A stretch of 64,000 nucleotides of DNA from Lentibacillus cibarius (GTDB lineage: Bacteria; Bacillota; Bacilli; Bacillales; Amphibacillaceae). The notes under the pieces were generated by a model. It saw only the letters and a list, made by a program, of their open reading frames with translations. It searched no databases and was not told the origin of the DNA. Within the stretch, counting starts at the first letter, position 1; each line of letters opens with the position of its first letter. Shown piece by piece: positions 31,690 through 40,752 of the stretch. The translations under genes were made by a program, and so were the position numbers. The stretch spans positions 434,001-498,000 of the forward strand of contig NZ_VCIA01000001.1 of assembly GCF_005887555.1 (NCBI RefSeq), in the 5' to 3' direction.

Positions 31690-32583
31690 ATGGATCTCTA
31701 CGGCTGGATAATTTATAACGGTTATTTAAAAGGAAATAAATTTCTGGATTTTGCTCAATGGATACAGAAGGCCGCTGCTAAACAGCACATTCAGACGGAT
31801 ATTTACCAAAATAATCATTTGCTGAGCTTTTTCTCAGCAGATTCCATGACGCTATTACATACAAAGCAGACGGAGCTTCCTCATTTCGTCGTGTTTACGG
31901 ACAAGGATATTTATTTGGCGAAACAGCTCGAATTTTTAGGTGTCAGGGTTTTTAACAGTGCTCAGACAATCGCTTTAAGTGATGATAAAATTGCTACATA
32001 CCAAACACTTGCCGCCAATGGGCTACCAATCCCGAGAACTGTCGTTGCACCAAAGGCTTTTCAACAAACAGATGACATAAATGTTAATGATTACCGGGAT
32101 ATTGCTAATCAATTAGGACTGCCTATGATTGTGAAAGAAGCATTCGGCTCTTTCGGGGAACAAGTGCATTTAGTATCCACCGAAAAAGAATTGTTTGCTA
32201 AGATACAAGAATTGCATGGTAAGCCATTTATGCTGCAGGAATTTATATCGTCCAGTTACGGTACAGATATACGACTCCATGTTGTTGGTGATGCAGTCGT
32301 CGCTTCCATGAAACGGCAATCATCTAACGACTTCCGGGCAAATGTCACAGCTGGAGGTACAATGCAAAAATACCACCCAACAAAACAAGAAACAGACCTA
32401 GCGATTGCTGCCGCGAAAGCGATTGGTGCTGATTTCGCGGGTGTTGATTTATTGTTTGGCGAGAATAAAGAGCCCATTGTTTGCGAAATCAACTCCAACG
32501 CCCATATTCGCAACATGTACAATTGTACTGGAATAAATGTCGCCGACTTTATCATGAGTGATATCCGTAAAAAACTGAAATGA
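31690..32583 (+). CDS. RimK-like ATP-grasp ligase, first of a tandem pair
   Basis: A 297-residue protein of the ATP-grasp superfamily, nearest in style to RimK-type amino-acid ligases. It has an N-terminal domain of about 95 residues opening GWIIYNGY, then the ATP-grasp core: Lys149 in MIVKEAFGSFGEQ, the LQEFI hinge (182-186), GTDIR (191-195), SNDFRAN (212-218), and metal ligands Asp253 and Glu266-Asn268 (EINSN). All key residues are present, so it should be active; the substrate is unknown. ATG at 31690 follows AAAGGACG. Its TGA overlaps the ribosome site of the next gene, a paralogue. Confidence 0.85.
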   Translation: MDLYGWIIYNGYLKGNKFLDFAQWIQKAAAKQHIQTDIYQNNHLLSFFSADSMTLLHTKQTELPHFVVFTDKDIYLAKQLEFLGVRVFNSAQTIALSDDKIATYQTLAANGLPIPRTVVAPKAFQQTDDINVNDYRDIANQLGLPMIVKEAFGSFGEQVHLVSTEKELFAKIQELHGKPFMLQEFISSSYGTDIRLHVVGDAVVASMKRQSSNDFRANVTAGGTMQKYHPTKQETDLAIAAAKAIGADFAGVDLLFGENKEPIVCEINSNAHIRNMYNCTGINVADFIMSDIRKKLK

Positions 32584-32592
32584 GGTACTCCC

Positions 32593-33459
32593 ATGCAAGG
32601 TTGGCTAATCTATAATGATGTGGATGCAAAACAAAACGAGTCATTCATCAAGTGGTTTTTAGAAGAAGCTCGGCTGCAGAACATCACGCTGCTGTTTATC
32701 CGCCGAGAAGAGCTAACAATCGGTGTGTTCCAAAATAGGCGTACAGTGCTGCTTCACCAGAAACCTGTAGCATTGCCCGACTTTGCTGTTGTCCGAACCA
32801 TTGATTCCATGCTAAGTCTACAGTTAGAATCACTTGGTATAAACGTTTACAATCCCTCGGAAACAGCCATAATATGCAACAATAAAGCACTGACACACTT
32901 TCACCTTAGCAAATTAGACGTACCTACAGCAGACACTATGTTTGTGCCAAAGGGGACTCCCTTACCTGCTGAAGCCCCAATGCCATTCCCTTTCGTTGTG
33001 AAAGACACTGGTGGAAGAGGCGGGAAACAAGTACATCTTGTTATATCTGACACATCCTGGAACAATTTACGTGCACGATTCACAGACAATCATGACCTCA
33101 TTATCCAGTCGGCAACAAATGTACAGCAAGGCAAAGATGTTCGTGTATTTGTGATTGGCGAAAGAATCATCGGAGCGGTTCTACGCGAAAATAAGCATGA
33201 CTTCCGGGCAAACTTTAAGCTCGGTGGATCAGCTTCATGGTATTCCTTGACTGATCAAGAGCAAAAGATCGTACATAAAATCACCGGCTACTTCCAGTTC
33301 GGGATGGCCGGAATCGATTTTCTTCTGGATAACGATGGCTGTCTATTATTCAATGAAATAGAGGATGTCGTTGGTTCCCGTACGCTTAGTGCCGTATCAG
33401 ATATCAATATTGTAAGGCAATATATTGCATATATTAAAAGCGGAAACGCATCTTTGTAA
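32593..33459 (+). CDS. RimK-like ATP-grasp ligase, second of a tandem pair
   Basis: A 288-residue paralogue of the preceding gene: same opening (GWLIYNDV), Lys137 in FVVKDTGGRGGKQ, KDVR (181-184), KHDFRAN (201-207) and metal ligands at Asp242 and NEIED (254-258). The last motif reads E-I-E-D where the first protein has E-I-N-S, so the metal site differs and the two may use different substrates or act in order. The start is 9 bases after the first stop, with GAGGT formed across it. The stop lies in the loop of a terminator. Confidence 0.85.
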   Translation: MQGWLIYNDVDAKQNESFIKWFLEEARLQNITLLFIRREELTIGVFQNRRTVLLHQKPVALPDFAVVRTIDSMLSLQLESLGINVYNPSETAIICNNKALTHFHLSKLDVPTADTMFVPKGTPLPAEAPMPFPFVVKDTGGRGGKQVHLVISDTSWNNLRARFTDNHDLIIQSATNVQQGKDVRVFVIGERIIGAVLRENKHDFRANFKLGGSASWYSLTDQEQKIVHKITGYFQFGMAGIDFLLDNDGCLLFNEIEDVVGSRTLSAVSDINIVRQYIAYIKSGNASL

Positions 33460-33474
33460 GGCGTTTCCGCTTTT
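33436..33474. terminator. Bidirectional terminator between the ATP-grasp pair and valS
   Basis: Perfect 14-bp stem AAAAGCGGAAACGC (33436-33449) with 33461-33474, with A and T ends suited to both strands. The 5' arm is in the last codons of the ATP-grasp gene and its TAA (33457-33459) is in the loop; valS ends 12 bases to the right. Confidence 0.9.
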
Positions 33475-33485
33475 GTTCTTTCATT

Positions 33486-36137
33486 TTACGTCGACCGTAA
33501 ATCTTCAAGTCGAGCTTTCACTTTTGCTTGTTTTTCCAGGTAATCTTTTTCCTTCTGTCGTTCTTCATCAACGACGTTCTGTGGTGCTTTATTGACAAAC
33601 CCTTCATTTGCCAACTTCTTCTGAACGCGTTCCACTTCTTTTGTCCATTTATCCAATTCCTTTTCCAACCGTTCGATTTCCTTATCAATGTCAATCAGGC
33701 CCTCAAGCGGCAGGAACAATTCCGCTCCGGTAACGACTGCCGACATTGCTTTTTCCGGTGCCTCTAAGCCGGTAGCAATGACCAATTCACTTGGATTGCA
33801 GAAACGTTCAAGATAGCTGCGATTGCTCTTTAGCTCCTGTGCTACAGCTTCGGTTTCTGCTTTGATAAACAATTTAATCTGTTTGGACATTGGCGTATCC
33901 ACTTCAGCCCGGATATTACGGACCGATTTAATAATAGATACGAGACGCTTCATTTCATTTGCTGCGTTTTCATCGTGAAATTCCGCTTTTGGCTCCGGCC
34001 ACTTGGCAACGGTTATTGACTCACCTTCATGCGGAAGCTGCTGCCAGATTTCTTCTGTAATGAATGGCATGTATGGATGCAGCATGCGCATCGTTTGATC
34101 CAGTACATATGCAAGTACCGAGCGTGTTGTTTTTTTCGCTTGTTCGTCGTCACCATATAGTGGAAGTTTAGCCATTTCAATATACCAGTCACACAGCTCG
34201 TCCCAAATGAAATTGTATAAATGGCGCCCGGCCTCACCAAATTCATATTTATCGGTATTTCTTGTGACCTGTTCAATTGTTTCATTCAGCCTTGTCAATA
34301 TCCACTTGTCCGCTAGTGACTTTTCCCCGTTCAAATCGATGTCTTCATAGGAGAAGTTGTCCATGTTCATTAGAGAAAAACGCGATGCATTCCATACTTT
34401 GTTGGCAAAATTCCAGGTTGCTTCAACTTTTTCCCAGTGGAAACGCAAATCCTGACCCGGAGATGATCCTGTCAACAAGAAGTAACGCAGAGAATCAGCG
34501 CCGTATTTATCGATCACATCCATCGGGTCTACACCGTTTCCAAGGGATTTACTCATTTTCCGACCTTCTGCATCCCGAATCAGCCCGTGGATTAGAACGT
34601 CTTTAAACGGCCGCCTACCAGTGAACTGCTTTGACTGAAAAATCATCCGGGCAACCCAGAAAAAGATAATATCATAGCCGGTGACAAGCACATCAGTCGG
34701 GAAATATCGCTTAAAATCTTCCGCATCTTCGTCAGGCCAGCCCATCGTTGAAAATGGCCAGAGCGCTGAGGAAAACCATGTATCCAAAACATCTTCATCC
34801 TGCAGCCAATTTTCAAGGTCAGCCGGCGCTTCCCTTGCAACATACATTTCGCCAGTTTCTTTATGGTACCATGCCGGAATGCGATGCCCCCACCAAAGTT
34901 GACGGGAAATACACCAGTCGCGGATGTTTTCCATCCAGTGCAAGTAAGTACGCTCAAATCTATCAGGGACAAAGTGTACTTTCTCGTCACCCTGTTGCAG
35001 TTCAATAGCATTGTCTGCAAGCGGCTGCATGTTGACAAACCATTGTGTAGACAAATAAGGCTCCACAACAGCCCCACTCCGTTCTGAATGGCCAACCTGA
35101 TGTACGTGGTCTTCTATCTTAAATAGAAAGCCTTGCTCCTGCAAGTCCTTTACAATCTGTTTTCGACATTCGAAGCGATCAAGTCCTTGATAATCGAGTG
35201 CATTCTCATTCATGCTCCCGTCCTCATTCATGATAAGGATCCGTTCAAGATCATGCCGGTTACCGATTGCAAAGTCATTCGGATCATGGGCAGGTGTAAT
35301 CTTTACTGCACCCGATCCCATTTCCATATCTACATAAGAATCGGCAACAATTTCAATTTCCCGACCAACAATTGGCAGGATAACTGTTTTGCCGATCAGG
35401 TGCTTATACCGGTCATCATCCGGATGGACAGCAACCGCCGAATCACCAAGCATTGTTTCCGGACGAGTAGTGGCGATTTCAATCGTTTCATCACTATCCT
35501 TAATCGGATAGCGCATATGATAAAATTTACCGTCAACTTCTTCGTAAATCACTTCAATGTCCGAAAGAGCTGTCTGTGTATCAGGGTCCCAATTGATAAT
35601 ATATTCCCCGCGATAAATCAGTCCTTTTTCATACAGACTGACAAAAACTTCACGCACAGCCTCTGATAGCCCCGTGTCCATCGTGAATCGTTCTCTGGAA
35701 TAATCTAGGCCAAGTCCTAATTTCTCCCATTGGGACCGGATAAAATCAGCATATTCCTCTTTCCAGTCCCAGGAAACCTCGAGAAATTGCTCCCGTCCAA
35801 GATCATAGCGATTTTGACCTTGTTCCTTCAATTTGGCCTCAACTTTTGCCTGTGTAGCAATACCAGCATGATCCATTCCCGGAAGCCACAGGACATCATA
35901 GCCCTGCATTCGTTTCATGCGTGCAAGTGTATCCTGCATCGTCGTGTCCCAAGCATGGCCCAAATGCAGCTTACCAGTCACATTCGGCGGTGGGATTACG
36001 ATTGTAAACGGCTCCTTTTCCTTATCTCCATCCGCTTCAAAAAACTTACCATTCACCCAAAATCGGTAACGATCTCGTTCCACTTCACGCGGATCATACT
36101 TTGATGACATGTCTGTTCTGTTCCCATCTTCCATCAT
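33486..36137 (-). CDS. valS: Valyl-tRNA synthetase
   Basis: Charges tRNA-Val. The 883-residue class I synthetase has the HLGHA (HIGH) motif near residue 57, the editing domain, KMSKS ([11 protein letters not shown], near residue 525) and the C-terminal coiled coil (about 815-880). The true start may be the ATG of [11 protein letters not shown] ten codons in; both are possible. Controlled by the T-box leader upstream. Confidence 0.97.
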   Translation of the reverse strand: MMEDGNRTDMSSKYDPREVERDRYRFWVNGKFFEADGDKEKEPFTIVIPPPNVTGKLHLGHAWDTTMQDTLARMKRMQGYDVLWLPGMDHAGIATQAKVEAKLKEQGQNRYDLGREQFLEVSWDWKEEYADFIRSQWEKLGLGLDYSRERFTMDTGLSEAVREVFVSLYEKGLIYRGEYIINWDPDTQTALSDIEVIYEEVDGKFYHMRYPIKDSDETIEIATTRPETMLGDSAVAVHPDDDRYKHLIGKTVILPIVGREIEIVADSYVDMEMGSGAVKITPAHDPNDFAIGNRHDLERILIMNEDGSMNENALDYQGLDRFECRKQIVKDLQEQGFLFKIEDHVHQVGHSERSGAVVEPYLSTQWFVNMQPLADNAIELQQGDEKVHFVPDRFERTYLHWMENIRDWCISRQLWWGHRIPAWYHKETGEMYVAREAPADLENWLQDEDVLDTWFSSALWPFSTMGWPDEDAEDFKRYFPTDVLVTGYDIIFFWVARMIFQSKQFTGRRPFKDVLIHGLIRDAEGRKMSKSLGNGVDPMDVIDKYGADSLRYFLLTGSSPGQDLRFHWEKVEATWNFANKVWNASRFSLMNMDNFSYEDIDLNGEKSLADKWILTRLNETIEQVTRNTDKYEFGEAGRHLYNFIWDELCDWYIEMAKLPLYGDDEQAKKTTRSVLAYVLDQTMRMLHPYMPFITEEIWQQLPHEGESITVAKWPEPKAEFHDENAANEMKRLVSIIKSVRNIRAEVDTPMSKQIKLFIKAETEAVAQELKSNRSYLERFCNPSELVIATGLEAPEKAMSAVVTGAELFLPLEGLIDIDKEIERLEKELDKWTKEVERVQKKLANEGFVNKAPQNVVDEERQKEKDYLEKQAKVKARLEDLRST

Positions 36138-36249
36138 AACTAATTGCCTCCTTCATTATTAGAAAACCTCGGCATTCACCTCGTCTTATAGCGAATGTCG
36201 AAGTTTTTATTATAAGGTCATCCATATGTTATACTTTCTGACGTCACAA

Positions 36250-36500
36250 TAAAAAATCCTTTCCGCCCTGTCATAAAGGACGAAAAGGATCTACTTCCGT
36301 GGTTCCACCTTTGTTCATAAGCGATTACTGCCTATGCACTCGTTGCTTAGTAACGGTAATACCGGCATTCTCCTACTCCATTCAGAGAAGCAGCTTAAGG
36401 GCGACTTCAGAAATGATTATTCCCGGGAAATTCCCACCAGCATTCCCTCTCTTCAGGGCAATCATTCCATACTCTTCCCTATCTCAGCATTTTTTAGTGT
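36250..36500 (-). promoter_or_regulatory. T-box leader of valS
   Basis: On the minus strand the T-box core AGGTGGAACCACG (36298-36310) lies in the antiterminator, followed by the terminator 36256-36290 (13 pairs, two of them G-U only in minus-strand RNA) and a T-run. Upstream, Stem I elements AGAGAGGGAA and GGTGGGAA are seen, and the GTC at 36403-36405 in CTGAAGTCGCC is the likely valine specifier. Uncharged tRNA-Val should allow read-through into valS. Confidence 0.93.
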
Positions 36501-36517
36501 GTTTTTGATTATTTTAT

Positions 36518-36546
36518 ATTTTACCGTTTGTTGACAAAGAAATCAA
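36518..36546 (-). promoter_or_regulatory. Sigma-A promoter of valS
   Basis: Minus-strand TTGATT (36541-36546) and TAAAAT (36518-36523) with a 17-base spacer, just upstream of the T-box leader. Confidence 0.65.
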
Positions 36547-36585
36547 CTATTACGATATGCATTGCACAAAAAACGTACGTCTATA

Positions 36586-36594
36586 CATACAATA
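36586..36594 (+). promoter_or_regulatory. Sigma-E/sigma-K type -10 element
   Basis: CATACAATA: the first eight bases match the sigma-E -10 (CATACAHT) exactly and all nine match the sigma-K -10 (CATAnnnTA). It sits 28 bases before the 36622 start, leaving room for a start site near 36600. The -35 is not clear: GCACAAA is 4 of 7 for sigma-E, and the nearest AC is 18 bases away for sigma-K. Confidence 0.5.
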
Positions 36595-36621
36595 GTATAA
36601 AATGAGAAGAGGTGAACGACA

Positions 36622-36810
36622 ATGGCACGTTTTTACCGTTACCGGCTACCACCATGGGTCAGAAATTGTATTGTTGTCATTGAAAAAGTGACGTTGCCGA
36701 TATTTATTTTTCAATTAATCCGTACGTTATTGTTTCCGTCCTCTCTGGATGTATTTATGCTTGGTGCCTTGGCAGGACTGACCGTCGCCTTTTATTTGGA
36801 GTGGATTTAA
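36622..36810 (+). CDS. Unknown 62-residue membrane protein
   Basis: Not recognised. The product has a basic N-terminus (ARFYRYRLPPWVR), then two hydrophobic segments (about 16-37 and 42-60), ending EWI. The ribosome site AGAGGTGA is well placed before the ATG, which supports a real gene despite the size. It overlaps the 3' end of ysxE, on the other strand, by four bases and lies in a block of spore coat genes; together with the -10 element upstream this suggests expression in the mother cell during sporulation (inference). Confidence 0.65.
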   Translation: MARFYRYRLPPWVRNCIVVIEKVTLPIFIFQLIRTLLFPSSLDVFMLGALAGLTVAFYLEWI

Positions 36811-37820
36811 GAATCATCAGAGGTTGTTTCGGGATCAGCAATCATGTCACTTTTTGCCCGGCCCGACCAGTCCAGTCCCAGCTGCAGTTGACGAAAGGAA
36901 TGCTGCAGCATTTTCTGCTGTACAATCATCGTATGACGAGATTCTTTAGCAATATATTGCTCTACAAGCTTTATGTAATGGAATGGATCTAGCAAATAGA
37001 TTAGCAGCAAATGCCATTCCTTATCATCTAATCGATTTCTATAGCTATAGGAAGAGTACATTTCTGCCAAATTTTCCGGGGACTGGTCATAGTGTTTCGC
37101 TAGGTCTTGCAAAAATATTGCTAAATCAGTTGCAGCATTGTCATAGCTCACCTTCTCCCAATTAATAATATAAGTGTGGTGGTGGTGGAGTGTATGTGAC
37201 AGATCCAAATCACCATGACAAAGCGAATAATTCCATGTATTGTTCTCTTCCAGTTCAGCCATGAAATAACCAATTTGCGTATCAAGTTCTGCTAATACAT
37301 TGACTAACACATGGTAATGGGTACAAACCTGTAATTCCAATGGAGACATAAATCGATTCTGTTCAAACAGCTTGACATAATCAAGCAATGTATCCTGCAA
37401 CTCCCGACATCGACTGCGGTAATCACTGAATTTATGTTTAACTGCAACCGTATCAACGGGTTGGGTCTGTTTCGTCTTTTCGTGAATTTCACTAATCGCT
37501 CGGAGGGTGTTATGAATCTGTTGCTGTTGGTTTAAAGAATAATTTCTTGTCCATGGAGTCATATAATAGTACGCCTCATCGACGCGTGTATATAACTGTG
37601 ATGTCTCAGTTATATACACCGGTAAAATATTGTTCAGCTGTAACGTATGTGCCTGATGGTAAACATTTTCCCATAAAGCGATTGTATTATCTGAGAGTCT
37701 GCTTCTTTTTAATGCATAATCATACCGCCCGTCATTCACTCTAAATAAACGACTGGTTATTTTTTCTATATAATATGGGGCAAAACCATAGCTGCTGACC
37801 ACATTTTCAATTTGTTTCAC
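36807..37820 (-). CDS. ysxE: YsxE, CotS-family spore coat kinase-like protein
   Basis: A 337-residue protein of the aminoglycoside-phosphotransferase/CotS fold. The catalytic-loop region reads CHGDLDLSHTL and the metal-binding DFD/DFE position reads INWEK, so the usual Asp is replaced by Asn and activity is doubtful. In B. subtilis YsxE is a spore protein encoded just after spoVID, as here. GTG at 37820 is favoured by AAGGTGGTG upstream; an ATG at 37859 is an alternative. Confidence 0.82.
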   Translation of the reverse strand: MKQIENVVSSYGFAPYYIEKITSRLFRVNDGRYDYALKRSRLSDNTIALWENVYHQAHTLQLNNILPVYITETSQLYTRVDEAYYYMTPWTRNYSLNQQQQIHNTLRAISEIHEKTKQTQPVDTVAVKHKFSDYRSRCRELQDTLLDYVKLFEQNRFMSPLELQVCTHYHVLVNVLAELDTQIGYFMAELEENNTWNYSLCHGDLDLSHTLHHHHTYIINWEKVSYDNAATDLAIFLQDLAKHYDQSPENLAEMYSSYSYRNRLDDKEWHLLLIYLLDPFHYIKLVEQYIAKESRHTMIVQQKMLQHSFRQLQLGLDWSGRAKSDMIADPETTSDDS

Positions 37821-37923
37821 TTTCCATTTCACCACCTTACCGATATACTGGACAAGCAATTAGAATCAAGCATTCAAGCATGTCTTAGGCTGCATGCTAT
37901 CTTTTCAATCTGTTAAAACAACA

Positions 37924-37954
37924 GTACCCCTTACTGATAAAGCAAGGGGTGTAC
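37924..37954 (-). terminator. Hairpin between spoVID and ysxE
   Basis: Stem GTACCCCTT (37924-37932) with AAGGGGTGTAC (37944-37954), one bulge, followed on the minus strand by TGTTGTTTT. Likely ends spoVID transcription in part. Confidence 0.6.
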
Positions 37955-38070
37955 AAATATCCCGCTTTCATAGACTGACTGTAAGGAACTCGATGGTAAC
38001 CAGAAACATTAAGCAAGGCGGTGAACGTAAAATTGTGAATCCGCTGCTGTTTGAAGTTCACCTATGTCTC

Positions 38071-39183
38071 CTACGTGGACGGAATATATAATAATTGGCC
38101 TTCTTCCAAGCTATCTTCCCCAAGATGGTTCTGTTTCAGCAGCTGCAATGCGGATATGCCGTAACGCTCTGCAATTGATTCAACTGTATCCGTTCCCTGG
38201 ACAATGCATAGGCGCATTTTTGCATATTGTTCTTCCTCATCACTCCTGAACATATCAGCCAAATAACGAACATCTTCGGAACCCGATGATTCTGCAGCAC
38301 TCTCACTTAGATCACCTGTTTCCGAAACTTCTACTAATGACGTAGATTCGTCCTGACTTTCTTCTTCCTGTTCATAGCCCGTATCTTCATCACTTTCATA
38401 CCATTCTTGTTCCTCTGTTTCTAGCTCTCCTACTTCGCTATCGAGCGATTCTTTTTCTTTCGTTCCAAAGAATTCAGCAAGGGTTTGTGATTTTTTCCCC
38501 TTCCACCGTTTTTTCTCTGTAACTGAATCGTTTTCTGTCTGCTCGGTGCCTTCTTCGGATTCAGGCGTTGACTCCTGATGGTTTTCTTGTGGTAGTTCCT
38601 CCGGAAGTTCCGGGACAGTTTCCAAATCATTCGTATCCTCTGTTTCCGTATCATCTGTTGGCATTTTTACATCAAATTCAAACGTTTCATCTTCCCTTGG
38701 CAGAAGTGACTGATCCTGTTCCGCTCCGTCTGTAGTCTTTGCCCTATCAGAAATCCCGTGTATTTCAATAGAAGCATTTAATTTGAGTTGATTCTGATCT
38801 GGTATTTCATAATCAAACGATTCAATTCCTACAGTTACTTCGTCCAAATCGTTTACACGGTTTGCGGGCACAGAAATTTCTACTGGGAAACGGTGCGAAA
38901 ACTCTATCTGGCCATCGGAAAGATCCTCAACATTTTCAATATACCTTCTTGAATGAAGTTCTTGCAAATCCGTCGTGTCTTCTCCCTCTTCCGCAGCTAA
39001 TGGTTCTTTTTGATATGTGCCTTGGAGCTCGATGACGCCCCTGATGGAAATATAGTCATTGAATGATTGTATGGAAATTTCCGGATCCAAGGAGACCCCC
39101 ATCATTTCGCCAACTTCCTGTCCTTTTTCAAAAAACAGGGATTCATTTAATTCAAAACGAAATACATCCTGATTGCTTTCCAA
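38071..39183 (-). CDS. spoVID: Stage VI sporulation protein D (coat encasement)
   Basis: Coat protein needed for encasement of the forespore; binds SafA and SpoIVA. The 370-residue protein has an N-terminal structured domain (1-140), a very acidic low-complexity middle (about 165-310), and a C-terminal LysM domain (322-368, VQGTDTVESIAERYG). B. subtilis SpoVID is longer (575), the difference lying in the acidic part. Start is TTG at 39183 behind AAGGGAGG. A fitting sigma-E promoter lies upstream. Confidence 0.92.
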   Translation of the reverse strand: MESNQDVFRFELNESLFFEKGQEVGEMMGVSLDPEISIQSFNDYISIRGVIELQGTYQKEPLAAEEGEDTTDLQELHSRRYIENVEDLSDGQIEFSHRFPVEISVPANRVNDLDEVTVGIESFDYEIPDQNQLKLNASIEIHGISDRAKTTDGAEQDQSLLPREDETFEFDVKMPTDDTETEDTNDLETVPELPEELPQENHQESTPESEEGTEQTENDSVTEKKRWKGKKSQTLAEFFGTKEKESLDSEVGELETEEQEWYESDEDTGYEQEEESQDESTSLVEVSETGDLSESAAESSGSEDVRYLADMFRSDEEEQYAKMRLCIVQGTDTVESIAERYGISALQLLKQNHLGEDSLEEGQLLYIPST

Positions 39184-39233
39184 GCTGCTTTCCTCCCTTC
39201 AACATATCCCTTATACTTATATGCCTCAGTTAA

Positions 39234-39262
39234 ACTATATGACATAAAATTAACGTATATGC
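39234..39262 (-). promoter_or_regulatory. Candidate sigma-E promoter of spoVID
   Basis: Minus-strand GCATATA (-35, 39256-39262; 6 of 7 to GHATATT), 14-base spacer, CATATAGT (-10, 39234-39241; 6 of 8 to CATACAHT). spoVID is sigma-E dependent in B. subtilis. Confidence 0.6.
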
Positions 39263-39378
39263 TTTTTAAGGAAAACATACCTTTTGTTTTTTCATAACAG
39301 GTTTAAAAATCATCCAAAAATAAAGGTTTAGACGTGAAAGTAAAAGTAGTATCGTTAAATTTTTTTATCCTTTAAAAA

Positions 39379-39407
39379 AAGCTATCCCGGGCTTTCCGGA
39401 ATAGCTT
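39379..39407 (-). terminator. Terminator of the hemAXCDBL operon
   Basis: Ten-base-pair stem (39379-39388 with 39398-39407), with one G-U pair in minus-strand RNA, followed by seven T. It is 13 bases past the hemL stop. Confidence 0.9.
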
Positions 39408-39420
39408 TAATAAACGACAA

Positions 39421-40710
39421 TCACTTTTCAATTTTTGAAAATGCCGTGCGTACTGCCTGAATGGTTTTATCAATATCCTCATCCGTGTGAGCGGTGGATA
39501 GGAACACCCCTTCAAATTGTGACGGCGGCAAGAAGATACCTTCTTCAATCATTCCCCGGTAATACTGGGCAAAGTAGTCGACATTTGCATTTTGCGCTGT
39601 TTCAAAATTGAAGACAGGCTCATTGGTGAAGAAGAAACCAACCATTGTCCCAGCCCGATTAATCTGGAGAGGAATATTGTAATCGATGGAAGCTTGTTTA
39701 TATCCTTCAACTAATTTATCTACTTTTCGATTTAATTCCTCATAGGTCGATTCACTTAAGGCATTCAACGTCTCATATCCGGCTGTCATGGCCAGTGGAT
39801 TTCCTGATAATGTACCAGCTTGATAAATGGAACCGGTCGGAGCAACATTTTCAATTATTTCACGTTTACCACCGTACGCACCTACCGGAAGTCCGCCACC
39901 AATGACTTTTCCGAGACATGTCATATCAGGTGTTACGCTGAAGTAGCCTTGTGCGCAATTGTAGCCTACTCGAAAGCCTGTCATTACTTCGTCAAAAATC
40001 AGAAGGGAGCCGTAATCGTTCGTTATGGTACGCAATTCCTGCAGAAAGTCTTCTGTTGATGGCACCAATCCCATATTTCCAGAAACAGGTTCAACAATCA
40101 CCGCAGCGATATCGTCCCCATACTCTGAAAAGGCATACCGAACACTTTCCACATCGTTATATGGAACTGTTATCGTATTTTCTGCAATAGAGGATGGCAC
40201 ACCAGGGCTGTCAGGCAGTCCAAGCGTTGCGACGCCGGATCCAGCCTTAATAAGAAGGGAATCACCATGTCCATGATAATTTCCTTCGAATTTTAGTATC
40301 TTATTGCGTCCGGTATAGCCACGGGCCACACGTAACGCACTCATAGTAGCTTCTGTTCCGGAGTTAACCATACGAACCATTTCAACTGATGGCACGCGGT
40401 CTATAATTAACTCTGCTACTTTATTCTCCTGAATAGTAGGTGTACCAAGACTAGTTCCCCGTTCGGCAGTTTCTTTCAGTTTAGAAACAACCCGTTCATC
40501 AGCATGGCCTAGGATTAATGGCCCCCAGCTCATAACATAATCAATATACTCGTTACCATCGATATCCGTTATCTTTGATCCTTTCCCGTGATCCATAAAA
40601 ATCGGTGACATACCAACTGATTTGAACGCACGTACAGGTGAATTTACACCACCGGGCATCAATTCAACCGCTTTTTCATGTTCAATTTTGGACTTATCAA
40701 AGTTTCCCAT
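39421..40710 (-). CDS. hemL: Glutamate-1-semialdehyde 2,1-aminomutase
   Basis: PLP enzyme that turns glutamate-1-semialdehyde into 5-aminolevulinate. The 429-residue protein shows the conserved [13 protein letters not shown] start, [12 protein letters not shown], the DEVMTGFRV motif and the PLP lysine in [14 protein letters not shown] (near 267). Last gene of the haem operon; TGGAGTGA precedes the ATG. Confidence 0.97.
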   Translation of the reverse strand: MGNFDKSKIEHEKAVELMPGGVNSPVRAFKSVGMSPIFMDHGKGSKITDIDGNEYIDYVMSWGPLILGHADERVVSKLKETAERGTSLGTPTIQENKVAELIIDRVPSVEMVRMVNSGTEATMSALRVARGYTGRNKILKFEGNYHGHGDSLLIKAGSGVATLGLPDSPGVPSSIAENTITVPYNDVESVRYAFSEYGDDIAAVIVEPVSGNMGLVPSTEDFLQELRTITNDYGSLLIFDEVMTGFRVGYNCAQGYFSVTPDMTCLGKVIGGGLPVGAYGGKREIIENVAPTGSIYQAGTLSGNPLAMTAGYETLNALSESTYEELNRKVDKLVEGYKQASIDYNIPLQINRAGTMVGFFFTNEPVFNFETAQNANVDYFAQYYRGMIEEGIFLPPSQFEGVFLSTAHTDEDIDKTIQAVRTAFSKIEK

Positions 40711-40752
40711 AATTTATCACTCCAATGAAAAATCTTGAAAACCTATTTCTAT

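Noticed and set aside
35133..35666. 177-residue plus-strand frame opposite valS
   Set aside because: Antisense of a conserved synthetase; no ribosome site.
37860..38070. Small plus-strand frame between ysxE and spoVID
   Set aside because: No ribosome site; the region is better explained by the spoVID hairpin.
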